DNA from: CAVPWP01 sp050789285
Lineage (GTDB): Bacteria > Pseudomonadota > Alphaproteobacteria > Rhodobacterales > Rhodobacteraceae
Assembly: GCF_050789285.1 (NCBI RefSeq)
Contig: NZ_JBOUVX010000001.1
Location: forward strand, 372,001 to 436,000
Reading direction: 5' to 3'
DNA length: 64,000 nt
How positions within the stretch are numbered: the first letter of the stretch is position 1; each line of letters opens with the position of its first letter. Shown piece after piece: positions 41,285 to 49,383 of the stretch. The position numbers were made by a program, and so were the translations under genes. The notes beneath the pieces are model-generated. The model was given only the letters and a program-made list of their open reading frames with translations. It was not told where the DNA came from and made no database searches.

Positions 41285-41713
41285 TTATTCGTTGAGAGTG
41301 GCATCCAGCGTTACAGAGATCGCGCCCAGTGCCTTTGAAACCGGGCATTCGTCTTTCGCCTTCGCCGCCAGCTCGTGGAACTTCGCCTGGTCGATACCGG
41401 CCACCGAGGCCTTCACGGTCAGGACGCTGCCCTTGATCCCGGTGCCGGGGATCAACTCGACCGCCGCCTGCACGTCCAGCAGTTCGGGCGGAGTGCCGTT
41501 CTCGGCCAGGAAGTGCGCAAGCTGCATCGCGAAGCAGCCAGCGTGGGCGGCAGCGATCAGTTCCTCGGGATTGGTGCCGGACTGTCCCGTCTCGTCCACG
41601 AAACGGCCCTTGAAGGTGTAGGGCTGGCCGGAGAACACCCCGCTCTGCATGTCAAGTGTGCCGTTGCCGTCCTTCAGGCTGCCGGTCCAGTGTGCGTCGG
41701 CGGTCCGTTTCAT
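41285..41713 (-). CDS. OsmC/Ohr-family peroxiredoxin-like protein
   Basis: The 142-residue protein matches the OsmC subfamily: start RTADAHWTGSLKDGNGTL, the first redox cysteine in AAAHAGCFAMQLAHFL, and the second in KDECPVSKALG. These two cysteines reduce organic hydroperoxides with lipoyl or thiol donors. AAGGAGATCGCAG precedes ATG 41713 and fixes the start; an ATG 20 codons earlier is not preferred. It lies next to a decayed ChaC-like gene. Confidence 0.94.
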   Translation of the reverse strand: MKRTADAHWTGSLKDGNGTLDMQSGVFSGQPYTFKGRFVDETGQSGTNPEELIAAAHAGCFAMQLAHFLAENGTPPELLDVQAAVELIPGTGIKGSVLTVKASVAGIDQAKFHELAAKAKDECPVSKALGAISVTLDATLNE

Positions 41714-41779
41714 CTGCGATCTCCTTATGTGGGTCATTGGTAGCCAAGACGCGGCGGAGCGCCAAGTGTGCAACGGCTA

Positions 41780-42293
41780 TCAGGCATCCGCGTTCCTTCG
41801 CACTCGGAAGCGGATGATCCGCATCTCGTCGCGCACGCCCTCCAAGCGTCTTGGCTGCAAACGTGTCAAGTTATGGCCTTGTGAGCCTACAGTCGTCCGC
41901 CGAAGGCGCCCGGGTTCCGGCGCTCGATCTCCACCAACATGCTCCTGAAGATCCCACAGATACGGGTCGTGGAACCCTCCCGCCTCGAGCGAGGTGACCG
42001 TCTGCAACAGGTACTCGGCCCCGGAACCCCAATGGCCGCCGGCCTACGAAAGACACGCCGCCACCTCGTCCGGCGTGAGCTCACCAACATAGTTCGGGCT
42101 TTCCAGGTTCGTTTCATGAGGGAACCGTAGGCGAAGACGCCGATCGGCCGTTCGGGTCTCTCCTCCAAGAACTTCGAGAGGTGCGTGTCGTAATTTCGGT
42201 GAAGTGCTCCAGGCCGGGCCAAGCATCCGGATCGGCCACCTTCCGGTGGACAATCCCGACATGGGCGGTATTGAGCCTGAGCGACCTCGACAT
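41780..42293 (-). pseudogene. ChaC-like gamma-glutamylcyclotransferase pseudogene
   Basis: Three frames together resemble the family. ATG 42293 opens MSRSLRLNTAHVGIVHRKVA then DPDAWPGLEHFTE. After one frameshift the next piece is HLSKFLEERPERPIGVFAYG, then SLM, the substrate-binding YGSL motif. A central deletion of roughly 100 codons then joins to NLESPNYVGELTPDEVAACLS, an in-frame TAG (42044-42046), and AGGHWGSGAEYLLQTVTSLE then GGFHDPYLWDLQEH. The catalytic glutamate region appears lost in the deletion. It is clearly dead. Confidence 0.75.
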
Positions 42294-42457
42294 GCTCGGA
42301 GGCTACTATTCGGGTAGCCCCGCCGCCACGGATCGGTATCGTGACCTTCGCTGAGACGGCCACGAACGACCGAGAAGGGCCGTGAGTCCTCCTTGGTGGA
42401 GGTCTTGGTCCGGCCCTCAGCCGACATTCGTTCGTGACGCAGCGAACGGCAGTTCAT

Positions 42458-42964
42458 TCAGTACTCGTTTTCCAGAACGGCGTTGAACTCCAGCTCGATT
42501 GGAAGACGGCGTGACGCGTCTTCCCGTCGTTCCACGATCGGCATCAACTGGCGCCATGTCAGGGTACCCTGAACCTTCCCCGAGATAGACAAGGTGCCGT
42601 TTATCGACTCGCTGCGCGTTATCAGAAGCTCGAGACCGTCATCGCGCTCGACGGAGTATTCGCTCATGTTCTCGGCGCGAGTGTCCGACAGGCCGACCTC
42701 GGCGCTGAAGATGTCTCCCCCCATGAAGTCGGACCCTTCGAAACCGATCCTGAGTATGCCGAGGCCCTGATCGGGCGCCACCGGGCGCGTCAGGATCGAA
42801 ACGCTTCCGGAATTCCCGTCGCCGGAGAAGTCGGACTGTTCGCTCCAGACCGCGGCGTCCATCTCAAGACCGCCGATTGTTCCGCTGATCGTGTTCGGTG
42901 CCGGTTCCGCCAAGGTGAACGCCGGAACGGCCGCCAGCAACGCCGATATGATCGCGTTCTTCAT
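42458..42964 (-). CDS. Secreted beta-rich protein, last gene of the envelope operon
   Basis: The 168-residue protein has a signal peptide (KNAIISALLAAVPAFTLA) and a beta-rich body. Its layout (NTISGTIGGLEMDAAVW near the start, NGTLSISGKVQGTLTW and PIELEFNAVL near the end) resembles the secreted proteins at 43469-43984 and 45041-45550, so it is probably a third, more distant member of that group; it lacks their cysteine pair. It is the last of nine minus-strand genes, 79 nt after the previous stop. Function unknown. Confidence 0.65.
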   Translation of the reverse strand: MKNAIISALLAAVPAFTLAEPAPNTISGTIGGLEMDAAVWSEQSDFSGDGNSGSVSILTRPVAPDQGLGILRIGFEGSDFMGGDIFSAEVGLSDTRAENMSEYSVERDDGLELLITRSESINGTLSISGKVQGTLTWRQLMPIVERREDASRRLPIELEFNAVLENEY

Positions 42965-43043
42965 GTTGATGCCTTCTCCTTCAAGTCCGGGACGTTCGGA
43001 ACCGAACGCCATCCAGCAGCCGCGACCACAGCGGCCGGTCCCG

Positions 43044-43376
43044 CTACGGGCAGTTCCCAGTCGTCAGCCGCAGGTCGTCCCCGAGAGGTTCGGCCTGTCC
43101 GGTGTCCATGAGAAAGGTCACGACGAGGCTGCCCTGTGCGGGCGTCATTCTCGCCTCCCGCAGGATGGCCTCGTGGTTGCCCTCGTGAACGATGCAGCCG
43201 GCGGCTTCGATCGCCGCAATGAGCCTCTCCCTCTCGTCTTCGAACGACGTCTGGGCGACGGCAGCGGACGAAAGAAGGCAGAGACCGGCGCACAGCGCGG
43301 CGCTCAGGGCCGTCTGCCCCGCGTCGCCAAGCCGCCCTTCGACGAACGCGCCGAAATCCCGTGGCAATCCCGACAT
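43044..43376 (-). CDS. Small secreted protein with two cysteines, unknown function
   Basis: The 110-residue protein has a long N-terminal region with a hydrophobic segment ending in SSAAVAQT (signal peptide around residues 20-41), then a short domain with cysteines at IEAAGCIVHEG and the C-terminal TTGNCP, possibly paired. Its helical part reads ERERLIAAIEAAG and HEAILREARM. I do not recognise a family. It lies between two related secreted beta proteins in the operon, 92 nt after one and 79 nt before the other. Confidence 0.6.
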   Translation of the reverse strand: MSGLPRDFGAFVEGRLGDAGQTALSAALCAGLCLLSSAAVAQTSFEDERERLIAAIEAAGCIVHEGNHEAILREARMTPAQGSLVVTFLMDTGQAEPLGDDLRLTTGNCP

Positions 43377-43468
43377 GACATTTCCTCCATCCGCGTTGGG
43401 TGCAGCGCGCCTCCGCGCGCCTCCCGGCTTTCGCATCTACGGCACCAAGATCATACGTCTCCGGCCGC

Positions 43469-43984
43469 TCATTCCTCCACGACGAGGAGTTCCGTCTCGA
43501 ACCGGCCGGAAATCTCGCGGCAGTCGCTGGTGTCGACGTCCTCGAAGCCTTCCGCCCGACAGAGACGTCCGGCGAACGTGCCAGTGGCTTCGCCGCCGGT
43601 TCCGTCGAGCATGAGCGTGTCGAAGGTCAGAACCGGCGCCACCCCCGCATCCTCGCTCGTCCATCGGGCGCCCATGAAGCCCTCGCCCTTGGGAAACAGT
43701 GCGATCTGGACCTCTCCCATGGCGCCTGGCGCGAGGTCGCCGACGACCGCCACCTCCATCACCAGCGTACCCTCGCCCATACCCTGTATCTCGACAGTGC
43801 TCATCGGCCCGAGGTCGTAGACCCGCGCCGAGGCATCGGTGCCGTCGGAATTGCTTTGGCGGATGGTCTGCCATTCGCGCTCGACCCCGTCGACAGTCGC
43901 CGTTATCGTACCGATGGTTTCCGTGGCGCCCGCCAGATGCGGGAACGCCGTCAGTACGAGGGCAGCAAGCATCGGTCTCAGCAT
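43469..43984 (-). CDS. Secreted beta-rich protein, paralogue B
   Basis: The 171-residue protein has a signal peptide (MLRPMLAALVLTAFPHLAGA) and is a clear paralogue of 45041-45550: both carry G-x-IT-A-x-[VF]-G--x-W-x-T-[IL]-R near the start (here IGTITATVDGVEREWQTIRQ), RW-[ST]-S-x-D-A in the middle, and two cysteines near the end (LCRAEG...DCREISG). The conserved cysteines about 13-15 residues apart could pair in the periplasm. It lies 26 nt after the bPH-like membrane gene. No known family is recognised. Confidence 0.7.
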   Translation of the reverse strand: MLRPMLAALVLTAFPHLAGATETIGTITATVDGVEREWQTIRQSNSDGTDASARVYDLGPMSTVEIQGMGEGTLVMEVAVVGDLAPGAMGEVQIALFPKGEGFMGARWTSEDAGVAPVLTFDTLMLDGTGGEATGTFAGRLCRAEGFEDVDTSDCREISGRFETELLVVEE

Positions 43985-44010
43985 CGAATGGTCCTTCCTT
44001 TCCTGATCGG

Positions 44011-44520
44011 TCATCCCGGCCGCGACTCCGCGCGGTCCCGTACCTGCGTCAGCCAGTCGTTGATCTCGTCGGCGATGCCGCCCGGCCCGTCGCCCGATAC
44101 CCCCCATCGCGTGAGCGGGATGCGGGTTGCCGGTCGCGTGTGGCGGAACACGAGGAGCGGCTTGTGAGAGGCGCGCCGATCCGCTCCTCCGCGCGAGGTT
44201 TCCGTCTCGGCGCTGTCGAGAGCGTCGAGCGGGTGTTCGCTCTCCGTGCGGCCAAAGCGGGAGACGCGCTCGATCCGGACGAGGTTCGACGCGGCGTCCA
44301 GCGTCAGCAGCGTGCGCTCGCCGATGTAGAGCGTGCCGAGGACGAAGGCCCCGCCCACCCCGAGGATAAGCACGAAGGCGGTCATGAAGCTGCCCGAGAG
44401 CAGGTTGAAGAAGCCGATGAGGCCGAGCGGGATCAGGGGCGTCAGCATGAACCACAGAATGAACCGCGGCAGGCCGATTTCCATCTCGAGCCGGTCGGGG
44501 GTGCGTGCGACGACGCTCAT
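44011..44520 (-). CDS. Membrane protein with bacterial PH-like domain, paralogue B
   Basis: The 169-residue protein has two transmembrane helices at about residues 20-40 and 45-68 (FILWFMLTPLIPLGLIGFF; TAFVLILGVGGAFVLGTLYI), then a cytoplasmic beta-sandwich-like domain (RTLLTLDAASNLVRIERVSR, LLVFRHTRPATRIPLTRWGV) and a C-terminal helix (GGIADEINDWLTQVRD). This is the arrangement of two-helix bacterial PH-domain proteins. It is a paralogue of 44517-45044, whose stop it overlaps by 4 nt. Confidence 0.7.
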   Translation of the reverse strand: MSVVARTPDRLEMEIGLPRFILWFMLTPLIPLGLIGFFNLLSGSFMTAFVLILGVGGAFVLGTLYIGERTLLTLDAASNLVRIERVSRFGRTESEHPLDALDSAETETSRGGADRRASHKPLLVFRHTRPATRIPLTRWGVSGDGPGGIADEINDWLTQVRDRAESRPG

Positions 44521-45044
44521 GTTTCGCTCTCCTGTTCCGAAACGCCCAGCCACGCGTTGATTGCGCCGGCGATGCGCAGCGCGTCCTCGGGGTCGGCGCG
44601 ATAGATGTCGAGCGGCAACCGGCGCAGGCCCGTCCCGTCGCGCAGGACGAGCACCACCTGTGGCTCTGCCCTGCCGCCGGACTGACCGTAACGCGTCTGC
44701 ACCTCGGCCCGCGCCAGATCGGTGAGCGCAAGTCTCTCCTCGGCGCGGTCATGCAGGCCGCGGACACGCAGGTGGATCGTGCCGTTCGAGCGGTCGAGGC
44801 GGAGTTGGGTCAGCCGCACCACCTGCGGCAGGGCGTACCGGTAGAAGATCGCCATCAGCCCGAGCGCGATGAGGCCCGTTCCGATCGCCCCGTCGACGAT
44901 CGCACCGATGCCGCCGGCCACGAACAGGAGCATCACGCCCGCGAGGATTGCCGATTGCAGGATCGGTCGGTTCTCGATCTCGAGGTGGCGCTCGCTGGCG
45001 CTGGCGACGCGAAGGGGCTGGTTGAACACGCTGGCCATGTTCAT
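44517..45044 (-). CDS. Membrane protein with bacterial PH-like domain, paralogue A
   Basis: The 175-residue protein has two membrane helices (about 32-50 and 52-70; LQSAILAGVMLLFVAGGIGA and GLIALGLMAIFYRYAL), followed by a bPH-like beta domain (LRLDRSNGTIHLRVRGLHD, PQVVLVLRDGTGLRRLPLDI) and a C-terminal helix (EDALRIAGAINAWLG). It shares the layout of 44011-44520 with little identity outside the helices and the ALN-WL end, consistent with an old duplication. It overlaps the stop of 45041-45550 and the start of 44011-44520, each by 4 nt. Confidence 0.7.
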   Translation of the reverse strand: MNMASVFNQPLRVASASERHLEIENRPILQSAILAGVMLLFVAGGIGAIVDGAIGTGLIALGLMAIFYRYALPQVVRLTQLRLDRSNGTIHLRVRGLHDRAEERLALTDLARAEVQTRYGQSGGRAEPQVVLVLRDGTGLRRLPLDIYRADPEDALRIAGAINAWLGVSEQESET

Positions 45045-45550
45045 TCGCCGATCCCCAGATCTGTGGCGACGCGTCCCTCGATGTCCCGGCAGTTCTCTGG
45101 CTCGCCTTCGGAAATCCTGCACAAGACTGCCGAAAAGCTGCCTTCGGCGCGTCCGTCGCCCGTTTCGGTGTCGAGGATGTCGAAGCGGATTTCCGCGCGC
45201 CGCGGTGCGTCCTTCGAGCTCCAGCGTCCGTCTGCACGCGTCAATTCGAGCGTGATGCCGTCCGGCGGGCGGTCATGCGACATTGCGGCGAAGTAGAGGA
45301 TCTGGATGCCGATGTCCCCGTCTCCCATGGCATGGATGTTCAGCATCGTTATCGGACCGGCCGCGCTCAACTGGACCGTTGCCGTGGACCCCGCCGCAGA
45401 CTCGCGCCGCAGGGTCTCCCAGCGGAGGCTTTCGCCGCCGAAGTTCGCGGTGATCTCGCCCATCGGCTCCACCGCCGCCGCGGGAGGCGCGAGGGCAGAC
45501 ACCAGCAGCCCAAGGCCTGCGAGGGATCGGATCATGCTGGGCGAGGGCAT
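45041..45550 (-). CDS. Secreted beta-rich protein, paralogue A
   Basis: The 169-residue protein starts MPSPSMIRSLAGLGLLVSAL, a signal peptide ending near PPAAA-V. GAGGTGAGATCGCA precedes ATG 45550. The body shares its pattern with 43469-43984: MGEITANFGGESLRWETLRR, then RWSSKDAPRRAEIRFD, and LCRISEG...ENCRDIEG with two cysteines. Together with the two bPH-like membrane genes this forms a mirrored four-gene block (secreted, membrane, membrane, secreted). Function unknown. Confidence 0.7.
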   Translation of the reverse strand: MPSPSMIRSLAGLGLLVSALAPPAAAVEPMGEITANFGGESLRWETLRRESAAGSTATVQLSAAGPITMLNIHAMGDGDIGIQILYFAAMSHDRPPDGITLELTRADGRWSSKDAPRRAEIRFDILDTETGDGRAEGSFSAVLCRISEGEPENCRDIEGRVATDLGIGE

Positions 45551-45562
45551 TGCGATCTCACC

Positions 45563-46030
45563 TCAATCGGCCCGCGCCGTCAGGCCCAGACGGGCGTCGA
45601 CGGTTCCCGTCGCGATGCGCACCGGTGGACAATCGCCCTCGACGCACTGACCGACGACGAGGCTTCGGCGGGTAAGCTCCGGTCGGCACCCGTCGATCGT
45701 CGCTTCGCCGAGAGTGCCGAAGGTGACCATGCCCCCCGCACTGGAGAACTGCCTCGGCGCACCGAGCGGCGGGATCGGCAGGTCATAGGCGATGGTGTTT
45801 TCGAGCGCATGTTCGCGGATGCGGATGCTGCGCTTGTGGGGCGTGACTCCCTCGGGGTAAGTGACCGTGAACCCCACCACGCAGTAGCCGCCGCGGTCGG
45901 TGACCACCGGCGCGAAGATGATCGCCTCGGCCGAGCCCCGGGTCGCCGCTCCGCCTTGAGAAGCAGGTCCGGTGGGGACGCACGCGGGGACCAGCGCGAG
46001 CAGGCAAAGGATCTGGACGACCTTCTTCAT
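45563..46030 (-). CDS. Small lipoprotein in the envelope operon
   Basis: The 155-residue protein has a lipoprotein signal (KKVVQILCLLALVPAC; lipobox VPAC at about residue 17), then beta-strands such as GGYCVVGFTVTYPEGVTPHK and MVTFGTLGEATIDGC, with several cysteines (GYC, DGC, GQC, GDC) that may form two disulfides. ATGA overlap with the preceding vWA gene's stop fixes the start at 46030. No family recognised; outer-membrane anchoring is expected since residue +2 is Val. Confidence 0.72.
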   Translation of the reverse strand: MKKVVQILCLLALVPACVPTGPASQGGAATRGSAEAIIFAPVVTDRGGYCVVGFTVTYPEGVTPHKRSIRIREHALENTIAYDLPIPPLGAPRQFSSAGGMVTFGTLGEATIDGCRPELTRRSLVVGQCVEGDCPPVRIATGTVDARLGLTARAD

Positions 46031-46863
46031 TCGGGTTCTCCCACGATGACGGATTGTCTGGTCAGGATCCGGCCCGAGGCGCGGACCCGATAGCGGAGCT
46101 CGTACCGCCCGGGCGTGTCGGGGGCCTTCAGCCGGGAGGGCGATCCCCAGCGGGTCTGGGTCGCCGTGATGCGTTCGTCATCCGCCATGTCCGGCTCCGC
46201 GAGGACGATCTCGTCCCCCTGGCCGGCGGGTCCACTCCAGACGACCTCGAACCGCTCGGACGGCACCACCATGCCCGGGTCTTCGATTGCGGCCGCGCCG
46301 GCCACGAGCGCAAGCGGGCGAGCAGCCAGGATCCGCAGCGGGTCCGCCTGGACGTAGCGCAGTTCGTAAGCGCCCGTCTCGTCCGGGAGCCGCAGCGTCG
46401 CGGGACTGCCCCAGCGGGTGAGGGTCCGTTCGACCGACCCGTCGGGTCCAGCTTCGGGAGGCGCAAGCGCGATGCCGTCGCCTTCCGCGTCCGGCCTCGT
46501 CCACTCGACCTGCAGCTCGGTGCCCACTGTCGCCTTTTCGGCCAGCGGGTTCAGGGTGCCAATGCGATCGGCAAGCGCCTTGCGGTCCTGAAGGCCCGTG
46601 GGCGCGACGACCTCTATGTCGCCGCAGTCACCGCGACGGCGATGGCCGCAAGCCCGAACGGCGAGCGGCGTCGCAGCGTCCCGCGCGGCGAGGTCGTCGG
46701 CCATCTCCCCGCGCGCGACCTCGATCCGGCTTACGTTCCCTTCCATGCTGTTCCACATCGCCCCCGAAGCTTCGATGACGAGGACCGAGACGTCCTGGGC
46801 CACGGCAGACGAGCCAAGAATCGAGCCGGCAAGAATGCTGGTCGCAGTCGGGCGCGGTTTCAA
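46027..46863 (-). CDS. Shortened vWA protein with two WT/SGP repeat domains
   Basis: The 278-residue protein starts at TTG 46863 (MKPRPTATSI), chosen because GAAGGAG precedes it and the previous gene stops at 46877; the reading frame extends upstream but there overlaps that gene. A signal peptide ends near AVAQ. The vWA start is recognisable (VSVLVIEASGAMWNSMEG; then VRACGHRRRGDCGDIEVVAP), but MIDAS DxSxS is ExSxA (Glu31, Ser33, Ala35), and after NPLAEKATV the rest of the domain is missing. Two similar beta units follow: VEWTRPDAEGDGIALAPPEA and VVWSGPAGQGDEIVLAEPDM, each ending -YELRYxV/xRILAxR or similar. Confidence 0.75.
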   Translation of the reverse strand: MKPRPTATSILAGSILGSSAVAQDVSVLVIEASGAMWNSMEGNVSRIEVARGEMADDLAARDAATPLAVRACGHRRRGDCGDIEVVAPTGLQDRKALADRIGTLNPLAEKATVGTELQVEWTRPDAEGDGIALAPPEAGPDGSVERTLTRWGSPATLRLPDETGAYELRYVQADPLRILAARPLALVAGAAAIEDPGMVVPSERFEVVWSGPAGQGDEIVLAEPDMADDERITATQTRWGSPSRLKAPDTPGRYELRYRVRASGRILTRQSVIVGEPE

Positions 46864-46876
46864 CGGCGTGGCTCCT

Positions 46877-47317
46877 TCACTGGCGGCGGGCTTCCTGTTC
46901 GGCATCCAGTCCGGGGCAACGCGCATAGCGCTCGGCCCAGCCGTCGCCCACGACGATGAGGTCGCCGCCCATTCGGGTCATCAGCAGCGCGCGTTCCCGC
47001 CAGATCTGGCCCTCTCCAGCGCAATCCGCCCAGTAAAGTACGGCGTCTCCCATGCCAGCCACGGGTTCGGGCGCCTCGAGCCGACATGAGGTTTCGTAGT
47101 AGTGGATTTCGCCGTCGAGAAGGATGACACGCTGGTCGCTGACAGGTGCCGCACAATCGTAACCGTCGAAGACGCCGGCCGCCGGTTCGGCGACCGGCGA
47201 TGTCGCGACGGTCAGCGCGATCAACGCCGCGGTTGGGCCCGAGCCCCGCCGCGACAGGGAGGAATGCCGAGGCAACACTCCCCCGCACACACTGAACATT
47301 CCCCGGGCAGCATCCAT
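46877..47317 (-). CDS. Secreted protein, first gene of the envelope operon
   Basis: A protein of about 146 residues with a signal sequence (GSGPTAALIALTVATSPVAE) and a small domain with four or more cysteines (GYDCAAPVSDQ, ETSCRLEAPE, WADCAGEGQIW, ARCPGLD), likely disulfide-bonded. The start is not certain: ATG 47317 (MDAARGMF) is used; ATG 47353 and 47299 are alternatives and none has a strong ribosome site. It is followed by the vWA gene after 13 nt. The family is not recognised. Confidence 0.6.
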   Translation of the reverse strand: MDAARGMFSVCGGVLPRHSSLSRRGSGPTAALIALTVATSPVAEPAAGVFDGYDCAAPVSDQRVILLDGEIHYYETSCRLEAPEPVAGMGDAVLYWADCAGEGQIWRERALLMTRMGGDLIVVGDGWAERYARCPGLDAEQEARRQ

Positions 47318-47375
47318 TTCGAACAAGGGCCTTCCCTGCGACGCCTGAGGCACTCTTGACCGGATTCACGCCGGC

Positions 47376-47399
47376 CGCCCCGTTCAAACGAACGGGGCG
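47376..47399. promoter_or_regulatory. Palindrome in the divergent region of the envelope cluster
   Basis: CGCCCCGTTC (47376-47385), a 4-nt spacer and GAACGGGGCG (47390-47399) form a perfect 10-bp inverted repeat. It lies between the minus-strand operon (start 47317) and the plus-strand operon with the kinase and regulator (start 47540), the only intergenic space between them. It could be an operator for the LuxR-type response regulator encoded at 49380, or a transcriptional roadblock. No second copy is evident nearby. Confidence 0.55.
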
Positions 47400-47539
47400 T
47401 GCGCTGTAGGGTGACGGCAAGTTCGGGAAGCTGAGAGGTCGTGAGGGACGGTACGCGGACTGCCGGGCCGAGCGCACTTGCCTTGTCCGCATCACCGGGG
47501 TGATCCTTCGCCCGGGGGCGACAGATGAAGGAAAACATG

Positions 47540-48016
47540 ATGCACCGACAGCTCCTTTTGATTGCAATGGCAACTTTCGGCCTGACGGGCTGGTCGGCAG
47601 TCGCGTCCGACGATGTCGTGCTCACCTTGACCGGCGCGGTCGAGGGTGGATCGGTTCAATGGACGCGCTCGGACCTCGAGCGCCTGGACTGGCAGGAGAT
47701 GGGCACCACGACGAGCGTCACCGACGGGGTTCGGACCTTCCGGGGCATCCTGATGCGCGACATTCTCGAACGCTCGGGCGCCGAAGGCGAGACCGTCGTC
47801 GCTCGGGCGCTCAACGACTACGAGATCGACATTCCGGTCGGCGACTTCCACCGCTTCGACGTTCTCGCCGCGCTCTACATGGATGGCGTGGAACTGACCC
47901 CGCGCGACAAGGGCCCGATCTGGATCGTGTATCCGCGTGACGATCACGCGGAACTGGCCGACATCCGCTACGACATGCGGTGGGTCTGGCAACTGATCGA
48001 GATCGAGGTGCGCTGA
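47540..48016 (+). CDS. Small periplasmic protein of the molybdopterin-oxidoreductase fold
   Basis: The 158-residue protein has a signal peptide (MHRQLLLIAMATFGLTGWSA) and one domain related to the sulfite-oxidase-type molybdopterin-binding fold: VVLTLTGAVEGGSVQWTRSD, RTFRGILMRDILERSG, DYEIDIPVGDFHRFDVLAAL and GPIWIVYPRDDH. The cofactor-ligating cysteine of full enzymes is absent, so it is probably a sensor or binding protein rather than an oxidoreductase. AAGGA lies 7 nt before ATG 47540 (two upstream ATGs are too close). It overlaps the histidine kinase start by 1 nt, suggesting it feeds the kinase's periplasmic domain. Confidence 0.8.
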   Translation: MHRQLLLIAMATFGLTGWSAVASDDVVLTLTGAVEGGSVQWTRSDLERLDWQEMGTTTSVTDGVRTFRGILMRDILERSGAEGETVVARALNDYEIDIPVGDFHRFDVLAALYMDGVELTPRDKGPIWIVYPRDDHAELADIRYDMRWVWQLIEIEVR

Positions 48017-49383
48017 TGGTCGCGAGCGTGGTCCGCGAGAGAGCCGCGCGGCCCCTGGCGCAGGGAAGGCGCGCGGCACTTGTCTCCCTGATCCTGCTGT
48101 GTCTCGGGCTGCTGGTCTTCGCGGCGCAGCGGCTCCTCGTGCTCGAGCAGCAGATGCGGATCGCCGCGACAGAGAACATGGTCTGGATCGTGGGGCAGAC
48201 ACAGGCGGACGCGTTGCGGCTGAAGCTGGCGCTCGATACAATCGGCGCGACCGACACGGTTCCCCTGCGCTTCGACCTCTTGATTTCGCGGCTCAATCTT
48301 CTGAACGACGGCCCGCAGCTGCGTTACCTGACCGATGCCGGACTGGACGAGCCCCTGATCGGGATCCGCCAGCGCCTGCTTGCGCAGGATCCGCTGGCCG
48401 GTGGTGACCGGGCCGTTCTGGCCGCGCTGACGGACGATCTGATCGATCTTCTGGGCCGCACGGCAAGCCGCGTCATGGCCCACGAATGGACGATCCAGTC
48501 GGAACGTCTCGACCGCCAGCGGCTCATGCACCGCGTGGCCCTCGCGGCGGTGCTGGGGGCCATGCTGGCTGGGTCCGGGCTCGCCCTTGTGCTTCTCGAC
48601 CGGGAACGTCGACTGATGCGGGTGGAGGTCGACCGGGTGCGCGCCGCCCGCCTCGAGCAGGACCTGCAGGACGAACGCGCCGCGAGCGAGCGCTACCGCA
48701 CCTTCGCCGGCGTGGTGGCGCACCAGTTCAGAACGCCGCTCGCGGTCATCGACAGTGCGATGCACCGCTTGACTCGACCGGGGCAGACGCCGACGACGGA
48801 CATGGTTCTGGAGCGCTCGCGCCAGGTCCGTGACGCCGTACGGCGGCTGACAAACCTGACGGACACGGTGCTTCTGATGGCGCGGCTCGATCGATCTGCG
48901 GTCGTCCCCTCCTCGGCAGCAAATGATCTGCACGAGGTCGCGACGCTGGCCTTCGACGACCTGTGCGCCACGGGCCTCGGTTCCGGCGCCCTGTCCCGCG
49001 TCAGGCTGCATCGGCCCGACCGTCAGGTGACGGCGTTCTGCGACGCCGAGCTGACGGCGCAGGTTCTGCTCAACCTCATGTCGAACGCGCTCGGCTACTC
49101 GCCCGCCGAGACGATCGTGGACGTGCGCTTCACCACCTCGGGGAACCGACCCGCCTGTCTCGTCGAGGATCGCGGTCCGGGCCTCGCCCGCGACGAGATG
49201 GACCGTGTTTTCGAGAGCTTCGTGCGCGGGCCAGCGCATCACGACCGCCCCGGTTCGGGCCTCGGTCTCCCGCTCGCGCGTCACCTCGCCCGGCTTCAGG
49301 GAGGGGATGTGGAGCTGGAGGCGCGCGAGGGCGGTGGTCTTGCGGCGCGTCTCTGGCTGCCCAGCGGAACAGGAATGGGATGA
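48016..49383 (+). CDS. Membrane sensor histidine kinase
   Basis: The 455-residue protein has two transmembrane helices (about 20-43 and 173-195) flanking a 130-residue periplasmic sensor, then the dimerisation domain with phospho-acceptor His236 (VVAHQFRTPLAVIDSAM) and the ATP-binding domain: N box QVLLNLMSNALGYSP, G1 VEDRGPGLARDEM, F box FESFVRG, G2 GSGLGLPLARHLA. It overlaps the small periplasmic protein by 1 nt (TGATG) and the regulator by 4 nt (ATGA), so all three act together. The signal is probably detected with the neighbouring periplasmic protein. Confidence 0.93.
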   Translation: MVASVVRERAARPLAQGRRAALVSLILLCLGLLVFAAQRLLVLEQQMRIAATENMVWIVGQTQADALRLKLALDTIGATDTVPLRFDLLISRLNLLNDGPQLRYLTDAGLDEPLIGIRQRLLAQDPLAGGDRAVLAALTDDLIDLLGRTASRVMAHEWTIQSERLDRQRLMHRVALAAVLGAMLAGSGLALVLLDRERRLMRVEVDRVRAARLEQDLQDERAASERYRTFAGVVAHQFRTPLAVIDSAMHRLTRPGQTPTTDMVLERSRQVRDAVRRLTNLTDTVLLMARLDRSAVVPSSAANDLHEVATLAFDDLCATGLGSGALSRVRLHRPDRQVTAFCDAELTAQVLLNLMSNALGYSPAETIVDVRFTTSGNRPACLVEDRGPGLARDEMDRVFESFVRGPAHHDRPGSGLGLPLARHLARLQGGDVELEAREGGGLAARLWLPSGTGMG

